Shown here one piece after another: positions 8,310 to 12,492 of a DNA stretch of 12,492 nucleotides (position 1 is its first letter; the number at the start of each line of letters is the position of its first letter). The notes beneath the pieces were generated by a model, which saw nothing but the letters and a program-made list of their open reading frames with translations, was not told where the DNA came from and did no database searches. Position numbers and translations under genes: made by a program. The stretch lies in NCBI GenBank assembly GCA_002376715.1, contig DFOK01000003.1, forward strand, positions 1 through 12,492, given 5' to 3'. The DNA is from Bacteroidales bacterium UBA3543. Lineage in GTDB: Bacteria > Bacteroidota > Bacteroidia > Bacteroidales > UBA932.

Positions 8310-9515
8310 TTATTGTTGGAGGATGCTCTCCTCGTCATGTATCGAATAATATATCTTGAGAGGATTGGCCAAAACTTTGGTAAATCCCACTACATCCCTG
8401 CCGGTAAAGGATTTATTGGCTTCGCCGTAATCCCCGAATTTGGAGCTCATAAGGTCGAAATCGCTCTTACAGCCCAGAACCTGGAAATTGTAGGGCTGCA
8501 GACGAACCTGCACTTCACCTGTAACGGCGCGCTGCGAGTCCTCAAGGTAGACTTCGATATTGCGCATGACCTGATCAAGGTATTGTGCCTCGTGCATCAT
8601 CTGGCCATAGAATCCCGAAAGTTGCTCCTTCCAGTAGAGCTGCGCTTTGGTTAGCACGTGCTTTTCGAGGAGATGGTGCGCCTTTATGATAATCAGGGGC
8701 GCTGCCGCCTCAAATGCCACTCTGCCCTTGATGCCGATAATCGTATCTCCAACGTGTGTATCACGGCCGATGCCGTAGGGAGCTGCTATTTCCCTGAGCT
8801 TGCGGATAAGTTTCACAGGAGTCATCTTTTCCGAATTGAGGGCAATCGGCTCACCCTTTTCAAAGGTGATGGTAATAATCTCGCTCCCCTCTCGGGTCAC
8901 CTGAGCGGGATATGCCTCTTCGGGTAGGTAGCCATGGGAAGAGAGAGTTTCCACGCCACCGATGCTGGTGCCCCAGAGTCCCTGGTTGATGGAGTATCTG
9001 GACTTTTCCCAGGAAAAATTGAATCCGTGCTTCTGCAGATAATCAATCTCCTCCTTCCTGCTCAGGCCCAGTTCTCTTATCGGGGCGATGATCTCAACTT
9101 CGGGTGCCAGGATCTCGAATACTATATCAAACCGTACCTGGTCGTTGCCTGCTCCGGTACTTCCGTGCGCTACCGCATCGGCACCTATCTTTTTGACATG
9201 TTTCAGCACCTCCAGTGCCTGAAAAACGCGCTCGGAGCTTACTGATAGGGGATAGGTATTGTTTTTAAGGATATTGCCGAAAATCAGATACCTGATGCCT
9301 TTCCTATAGTAGGTTTCCGTTGCATCCACGGTTGTGTGCGTGGCGGCTCCAAGTTCCAGAGCTCTCTTTTCGATGGCTTTGGCTTCCTCTTCGGAGAAAC
9401 CGCCGGTGTTGACCATTACGGTATGAACCTCAAAATTTCTCTCATTTTTGAGGTAGGGAACGCAGAAAGAGGTGTCAAGACCTCCGCTGAATGCAAGTAC
9501 GACTTTTTTATTCAT
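8310..9515 (-). CDS. argG: Argininosuccinate synthase
   Basis: This is a 401-residue ATP-dependent ligase that joins citrulline and aspartate to form argininosuccinate. The N-type ATP pyrophosphatase signature SGGLDTS lies at residues 10-16, and the second conserved block AHGSTGAGNDQVRF starts at 116 and contains citrulline and aspartate contacts. The length is full for the family. Although it acts late in the pathway, it is the second gene of the operon, starting 2 nt after the GNAT gene and ending 5 nt before argC. The segment near residue 180-186 (SINQGLWG) fits the argininosuccinate synthase substrate region. Confidence 0.97.
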   Translation of the reverse strand: MNKKVVLAFSGGLDTSFCVPYLKNERNFEVHTVMVNTGGFSEEEAKAIEKRALELGAATHTTVDATETYYRKGIRYLIFGNILKNNTYPLSVSSERVFQALEVLKHVKKIGADAVAHGSTGAGNDQVRFDIVFEILAPEVEIIAPIRELGLSRKEEIDYLQKHGFNFSWEKSRYSINQGLWGTSIGGVETLSSHGYLPEEAYPAQVTREGSEIITITFEKGEPIALNSEKMTPVKLIRKLREIAAPYGIGRDTHVGDTIIGIKGRVAFEAAAPLIIIKAHHLLEKHVLTKAQLYWKEQLSGFYGQMMHEAQYLDQVMRNIEVYLEDSQRAVTGEVQVRLQPYNFQVLGCKSDFDLMSSKFGDYGEANKSFTGRDVVGFTKVLANPLKIYYSIHDEESILQQ

Positions 9516-9517
9516 AT

Positions 9518-10093
9518 CTATTGAGTGTTTTCAGTTGGTTGTTTTTTATGGTCGCCTGAATGTAGCGCCGGATCGTAGAGAAGACCCGTACAGAGGCACA
9601 TTTTGTAATTATTACGCTGAAGAATGTCAAAATTGCGGCACCCGCTGCAACCCTTCCAAAATTCTTCATCATCGGTGAGCTCGGAAAAGGTTACCGGATG
9701 GAATCCAAGGTCGTAATTGATCTTCATTACTGCCAGACCGGTGGTGATGCTGAATATCTTTGCTTCTGGGTAAAGAGTTCTTGAAAGATCGAAAATCTTC
9801 TGTTTGATACGTCTGGCCAAGCCGGTTTGGCGAAATTTGTGTGCCACAATCAGACCGGAATTGGCTACGAACTTCTGGTGCCCCCAGGTCTCTATATAGG
9901 AAAAGCCGGCAAGTTCGCCGTTTTCTGCTATGGCAATGACCGCCTTGCCTGAAAGCATTTTTGCGGAGATATATTCAGGCGTTCTTTTGGCTATGCCGGT
10001 ACCTCTTTCCTGTGCCGAAATATATACAAGATCACATATACTTTCAGCGTATTGTATATGGCTCTCATCGGCCACAACTACATTTATATCCAT
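9518..10093 (-). CDS. GNAT acyltransferase, candidate N-succinylglutamate synthase
   Basis: This is a 191-residue GNAT-fold acyltransferase and the first gene of the arg operon. The acyl-CoA pyrophosphate loop is visible as the FRQTGLARRIK segment (R88-x-x-G91-x-A93), preceded by the strand GLIVAH. The C-terminal part has a CxxC pair (C149, C152) and a CxC pair (C166, C168) separated by 13 residues, an arrangement that could bind a metal and is not part of the basic GNAT fold. No ArgA or ArgJ is seen in the window, and this is the only enzyme in the operon able to make the N-acylglutamate that argB, argC and argD need, so the first committed step is its likely job. I recall that a GNAT protein of this kind was proposed as N-succinylglutamate synthase in Bacteroides from fitness genetics; I have not verified that source. 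It starts at ATG 10093 behind a long leader. Confidence 0.75.
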   Translation of the reverse strand: MDINVVVADESHIQYAESICDLVYISAQERGTGIAKRTPEYISAKMLSGKAVIAIAENGELAGFSYIETWGHQKFVANSGLIVAHKFRQTGLARRIKQKIFDLSRTLYPEAKIFSITTGLAVMKINYDLGFHPVTFSELTDDEEFWKGCSGCRNFDILQRNNYKMCLCTGLLYDPALHSGDHKKQPTENTQ

Positions 10094-10133
10094 TGTAAAT
10101 GAAAAAACTGAAATAAAAACAGAGAGTATTTTG

Positions 10134-10226
10134 GGAGGGACATCCCTCCGGAATTAATGGAAACCCGTAAAGCCCACGAACCGGGCCGTACAGGTCTATC
10201 TTCGGACTCTGAAAGTCTCTCCATCA
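10134..10226 (-). promoter_or_regulatory. Structured 5' leader of the arg operon
   Basis: The transcript leading into the GNAT gene is about 165 nt and contains a nested set of possible helices. P1 is 7 bp with one G-U, pairing plus-strand positions 10220-10226 with 10155-10161. P2 is a 4-bp hairpin (10205-10208 with 10214-10217). P3 is 7 bp with one G-U (10189-10195 with 10163-10169), then a 2x2 internal loop, then a 4-bp stem (10183-10186 with 10172-10175) capped by 7 nt. P1 encloses P2 and P3 as a three-way junction. A separate 7-bp hairpin with a 2-nt loop (10134-10140 with 10143-10149) follows on the side near the start codon. I do not recognise a named riboswitch. The folding is read by eye and not scored. 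Confidence 0.5.
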
Positions 10227-10264
10227 AAAGAAAATATGAAATAATCCCTGTCCATAAAGTGGAG

Positions 10265-10298
10265 CAAAGATACCAATCTTTTTTAACAAGGGGCCAAA
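10265..10298 (-). promoter_or_regulatory. Promoter of the arg operon
   Basis: Read on the minus strand, TATCTTTG (10272 to 10265) matches the Bacteroidetes -7 consensus TAnnTTTG exactly. A TTTG at 10298-10295 lies 22 nt upstream, close to the usual 19-21 nt for the -33 element. Transcription would start near 10257-10259, leaving a leader of about 165 nt before the GNAT start codon. The promoter faces away from the one for the small ribbon-helix-helix gene. Confidence 0.7.
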
Positions 10299-10313
10299 TT
10301 CTTTAAAAATTGT

Positions 10314-10321
10314 TACCTTTG
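10314..10321 (+). promoter_or_regulatory. -7 element for the RHH/TSCPD genes
   Basis: TACCTTTG fits the Bacteroidetes TAnnTTTG -7 element. It would start transcription at about 10328, giving a very short leader before the GTG at 10344. No clear TTTG -33 element is present at the expected distance (about 10290), so the promoter may be weak or activator-dependent. Its -7 lies 42 bp from the divergent arg -7, close enough for one bound protein to affect both. Confidence 0.5.
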
Positions 10322-10343
10322 ATGCCATATTTTTAGAGTCGAA

Positions 10344-10574
10344 GTGAAAAAGAGATCCAAAAAGCAAAAATTATCTCCGGATATCATTGCTCAAGAGCGC
10401 GATGAACTGATCCGCAGACATAGGAAAACGATACTTTTTAATGAAAGGGAGATGTCTCTCATAGAGCAATATTGCACCAAATACAAAATTTCTTCCAAAT
10501 CGACTCTCTTCAGGGATATCATCATTTCTCATATTCTGCAGCAGGTGGATGACAACTATCCCAAACTCTTTTGA
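10344..10574 (+). CDS. Small ribbon-helix-helix-like protein
   Basis: This is a 76-residue protein with no name that I recognise. The first 27 residues are basic and polar (KKRSKKQKLS, then a charged helix rich in R, E and H). Residues 28-33 (KTILFN) could form the single beta strand, 34-48 a first helix, and 52-68 a second helix after the SSKST turn. This is the order of a ribbon-helix-helix (MetJ/Arc) DNA-binding domain, and F/I/L positions fit the dimer core. The protein has no signal peptide or membrane segment. The start is GTG at 10344, since no ATG lies nearer than the REMSL methionine. It is divergent from the arg operon and 23 nt upstream of the TSCPD gene, so it could be a local regulator, but there is no direct evidence of target or function. 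Confidence 0.7.
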   Translation: MKKRSKKQKLSPDIIAQERDELIRRHRKTILFNEREMSLIEQYCTKYKISSKSTLFRDIIISHILQQVDDNYPKLF

Positions 10575-10597
10575 AGCGCAGGCCAATTTCATAATAA

Positions 10598-10960
10598 ATG
10601 AAAAAAACACTCACCATTCTCTTTGCAACTGCACTATTTTTCTTTGCATCGGGAAACCTCAGAGCACAGAGCATTATTTCGGACACTATCCGCAATGACG
10701 GCACCAGGATCGTAAATGTCAAGCCGGAAGGGGTTTGTTCCGTCAATATCGAAATCCATATACGCAGGAACCGCGTCACATTCCTCGAGTACACAAAAGG
10801 TTGCAACGGCAATGCCAAAGGTATCGCCGCTCTTGTCGAGGGTGTGAAAGTTAAAGAGGTTATTCGCAGGCTGGAAGGCATTCAGTGCGGTAAAAGGCCC
10901 ACTTCATGCCCCGACCAACTGGCGAGGGCTCTAAAGATGATTTACGGAAAGAAGGAATAA
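10598..10960 (+). CDS. Exported TSCPD-domain protein
   Basis: This 120-residue protein has two parts. Residues 1-23 look like a signal peptide: KK, a hydrophobic run (LTILFATALFFFA), then SGNLRA with probable cleavage before Q24. Residues about 37-115 form a TSCPD domain, with CS at 47-48, the KGCNGN block (C69), the EGVKVKEVIRRLEGIQCG block (C97), and TSCPDQLARAL with C104. All four conserved cysteines are present. TSCPD domains are known as a C-terminal part of some ribonucleotide reductases and as stand-alone proteins of about 80 residues, which are normally cytoplasmic; the function of the stand-alone form is not established to my knowledge. The four cysteines could bind metal, or form disulfides if the protein is exported. 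The ATG sits in an A-rich context 23 nt after the RHH gene, and the stop is 1 nt from the stop of the convergent lipoprotein gene. Confidence 0.85.
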   Translation: MKKTLTILFATALFFFASGNLRAQSIISDTIRNDGTRIVNVKPEGVCSVNIEIHIRRNRVTFLEYTKGCNGNAKGIAALVEGVKVKEVIRRLEGIQCGKRPTSCPDQLARALKMIYGKKE

Positions 10961-10961
10961 A

Positions 10962-12281
10962 CTACTCTACAACCACAACTCTGTGGATAGTGTTGGCCAG
11001 TTCTCCATCAACGTATACCGCAGGCAGATAATAGTAGTAGAGAATATATCCACCCGTTACCTGCTCGCGATTGTGTTCTATCTTTTCCGAGGTATTTTCA
11101 GAATAGATAAATGTCTCTGACGGGATGTTGGTAAGCTGAATGACTTCCAAAGGGTTGTTCATTGCCCAAAGGTGGGTGAGATATCTGTTCTGACGCAAGT
11201 CCAGGAATCTTATATTATTGCTGCTGACATCCAGTTGTTTTAGAAATATCGCTTTGTCGGTAGTAATGGTGCTGATATTGTTGTTGCTGCAGTCAACATC
11301 CTCAAGTAAACTGCTTTGGGAGATATCCAGTGTGGTGAGATTATTGTAACTGCAGATCAGTTTTTTGAGGGAAACGCATCCTGCAAGGTTGAGCTCTTGT
11401 ATGGAATTGAACCTGCAGTTGAGTTCTTCAAGGTAGAGGCAATTGCTGACATTGAGACTTTTTACGGTGCCCAGTCCGACCATCGTACAATCAAAACTGG
11501 TGAGGTTTGTGTTACTGATGTTTATGGTATCCAGCACATTATAGGTAAGTTCCAGGTTTCTTAGCGATTTGCAGCTGCTGACATCGAGGTATGCGATCTT
11601 GTTGTGCGAGCAATTTATATTCACAATTGAGGGGGATGCACCGGCAATCAGGTGTTTCATCATGTTGCGCTGACAGTCAATGGTTACAAGGTTAGGGAAC
11701 TTGCTGATATCCAGAGTGTCGATCAAATTCTCCGAGCAGTTGATGTTTATGAAGGGGTATCCGTTGAGATCCTTGAGTGACTTGGCTTTGCCTTTTGAGC
11801 AGTCGAGCTTGGTCAGAACCCTCATCTCGTAATCGGAGATTTCCCCATCATTGTTGGTATCGTAGCGCGACACCAGAGTTTTCTTGAGATTGGGGTCGGT
11901 AAAAGTGATGCAATCTATCAATTGTGAGACCTCAATTGTAACTGACTTTTTTTTGTTTGATATGGTTACATAGGCTTTTCTTACTGCATTGGTATTGTTT
12001 GTACTCAGTGCAGTAAATGCCAGAGGCAAATCTCCCGGCTCACCGGCCATGTGGGAGATTCTCAGCCAGTCGAAATGCTCGCCGTCATCGCTATCTACGG
12101 TGATTGTCCATTTGTAAGCGGCGCGGAGTACGGTGCGTTGGACGGAGCCTTCAGTGCTCTCTATGGTCAGTACATTATTCTTGACCTCAAGATCCGGAAG
12201 ATCCATCATCATATTACAAGATGATCCTGATGCTGCCAGAAATACCAGGAATGTTAATATAATAGGTATGATTTTTTTCAT
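10962..12281 (-). CDS. BACON/EF-hand/leucine-rich-repeat lipoprotein
   Basis: This 439-residue protein is probably surface or periplasmic and lipid-anchored. Residues 1-21 form a signal peptide and C22 in the SGSSC sequence is the likely lipidated cysteine, although the -3 position is not a classical Leu. Residues about 35-121 resemble a BACON domain (WTITV, DWLRIS, the AYVTISNKKKSVTIEVSQ end). D141-N143-D145-G146-E147-I148-E152 makes a full EF-hand-like calcium loop. Residues about 160-395 contain roughly ten 21-residue repeats of the form LxxLxCSxNxIxxLDIS, giving an asparagine ladder typical of Bacteroidetes LRR proteins. The C-terminus ends HRVVVVE without an obvious type IX sorting domain. 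ATG 12281 is chosen; ATG 12290 is also possible, while the TTG at 12308 lies inside the promoter. Ligand and role are unknown; binding of protein or glycan is a family-level guess. Confidence 0.88.
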   Translation of the reverse strand: MKKIIPIILTFLVFLAASGSSCNMMMDLPDLEVKNNVLTIESTEGSVQRTVLRAAYKWTITVDSDDGEHFDWLRISHMAGEPGDLPLAFTALSTNNTNAVRKAYVTISNKKKSVTIEVSQLIDCITFTDPNLKKTLVSRYDTNNDGEISDYEMRVLTKLDCSKGKAKSLKDLNGYPFININCSENLIDTLDISKFPNLVTIDCQRNMMKHLIAGASPSIVNINCSHNKIAYLDVSSCKSLRNLELTYNVLDTINISNTNLTSFDCTMVGLGTVKSLNVSNCLYLEELNCRFNSIQELNLAGCVSLKKLICSYNNLTTLDISQSSLLEDVDCSNNNISTITTDKAIFLKQLDVSSNNIRFLDLRQNRYLTHLWAMNNPLEVIQLTNIPSETFIYSENTSEKIEHNREQVTGGYILYYYYLPAVYVDGELANTIHRVVVVE

Positions 12282-12305
12282 TTTCAACATTTGTTTATTC
12301 AATAA

Positions 12306-12313
12306 CAAAGGTA
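12306..12313 (-). promoter_or_regulatory. -7 element for the LRR lipoprotein gene
   Basis: On the minus strand TACCTTTG matches TAnnTTTG. Transcription would begin near 12299, about 9-18 nt before the candidate ATG codons. A convincing -33 TTG is not evident in the A/T-rich stretch upstream. The match shows that the upstream TTG of the open frame cannot be a practical start. Confidence 0.5.
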
Positions 12314-12356
12314 TGCAAAAATAATCGGTTTTTTTGTAATTTTTTTTGCAAAATAT

Positions 12357-12387
12357 TTTGCTGGTTTCAAAAATGTTCTTATCTTTG
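12357..12387 (+). promoter_or_regulatory. Strong consensus promoter, probably of an rRNA operon
   Basis: TTTG at 12357-12360, a 19-nt spacer and TATCTTTG at 12380-12387 form a full match to the Bacteroidetes -33/-7 consensus. A run of A and T tracts (about 12315-12356) lies immediately upstream and could act as an UP-like element. Transcription would start near 12394. The following leader has the look of Bacteroidales 16S rRNA leaders, so I read this as an rrn promoter; the gene itself is outside the window. Confidence 0.7.
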
Positions 12388-12492
12388 CAGTCCGTTTTGA
12401 AAGAAACGTCAGTTCATTGACAAAATTGGAAGACAAAAAGTACAAGCAAGTACCGAATTTTGTAACAAAATTCGAGCGAAACGTTAATTTTT
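12388..12492 (+). other. Leader region resembling that of an rRNA operon
   Basis: This untranslated stretch contains AGTTCATTGACAAAATTGG followed by AGACAAAAAGTAC, close to the TTCTTTGACATATTGG-type sequence that I associate with Bacteroidales 16S rRNA leaders. It contains a 9-bp perfect hairpin at 12454-12474 (CGAATTTTG, TAA loop, CAAAATTCG) and a smaller GTAC/GTAC stem at 12440-12453. GAAACGT occurs twice, near 12403 and 12478. There is no plausible ORF. The 16S rRNA itself is not reached, so the assignment rests on leader resemblance and promoter strength. Confidence 0.6.

Noticed and set aside
10172..10195. tRNA-like T-arm (GGTTCG in a 7-nt loop) in the arg leader
   Set aside because: The loop does not follow the T-loop pattern and no acceptor, D or anticodon arms can be assembled around it.
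10226..10260. Arginine repressor (ArgR) box in the A/T-rich segment near the arg promoter
   Set aside because: AATATGAAATAATC has a loose resemblance only; no paired TGAAT/ATTCA half-sites are present.
10371..10881. Minus-strand open frames opposite the RHH and TSCPD genes
   Set aside because: They have no recognisable domains, and the plus-strand frames have clear domain patterns and a promoter element.
10973..10986. CCACA-ACTC-TGTGG hairpin as a terminator between TSCPD and the LRR gene
   Set aside because: The stem is 5 bp, lies within the LRR coding sequence, and has no T-run on either strand.
12282..12308. TTG start for the LRR protein at 12308
   Set aside because: The TTG falls in the TACCTTTG -7 element and would precede a normal signal peptide with extra residues; ATG 12281 or 12290 fits better.

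Overview
The window looks like chromosomal DNA from a member of the order Bacteroidales (phylum Bacteroidetes). The evidence is an arginine operon built around a transcarbamylase closely resembling the Bacteroides succinylornithine enzyme, -7 promoter elements of the Bacteroidetes TAnnTTTG type, A/T-rich rather than Shine-Dalgarno-like sequence before start codons, and a BACON/leucine-rich-repeat lipoprotein. I cannot fix the genus from this sequence.

Left end (1-2054, plus strand): an HU-family nucleoid protein, a 29-residue extremely basic protein of the AURKAIP1/COX24 type, a strong intrinsic-terminator-like hairpin, and then an RNase E/G family endoribonuclease with its catalytic aspartates and zinc-link cysteines intact.

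Centre (2051-10093, minus strand): a tightly packed eight-gene operon, transcribed right to left as GNAT acyltransferase - argG - argC - argD - argF' - argB - argE-like - argH. Gaps are 2-11 nt and two junctions are 4-nt overlaps. Together the genes cover the route from glutamate to arginine: N-acylation, phosphorylation, reduction, transamination, carbamoylation, deacylation, then argininosuccinate synthesis and cleavage. Proline 90 of the transcarbamylase points to N-succinyl rather than N-acetyl intermediates. The operon has a recognisable promoter (about 10265-10298) and an approximately 165-nt leader that can fold into a three-way junction followed by a GC-rich hairpin, a possible cis-regulatory RNA.

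Right end (10314-12492): divergent from the arg operon are a small ribbon-helix-helix-like protein and a TSCPD-domain protein that carries an apparent signal peptide, which is unusual for that domain. Convergent to them is a lipoprotein with a BACON domain, an EF-hand-like loop and about ten 21-residue leucine-rich repeats. The window closes with a near-consensus Bacteroidetes promoter and a leader resembling those that precede rRNA operons; a 16S rRNA gene probably begins just beyond the end.

Both tail-to-tail gene junctions (rng/argH and TSCPD/LRR) lack room for a terminator: one overlaps by 4 bp and the other is separated by 1 bp.
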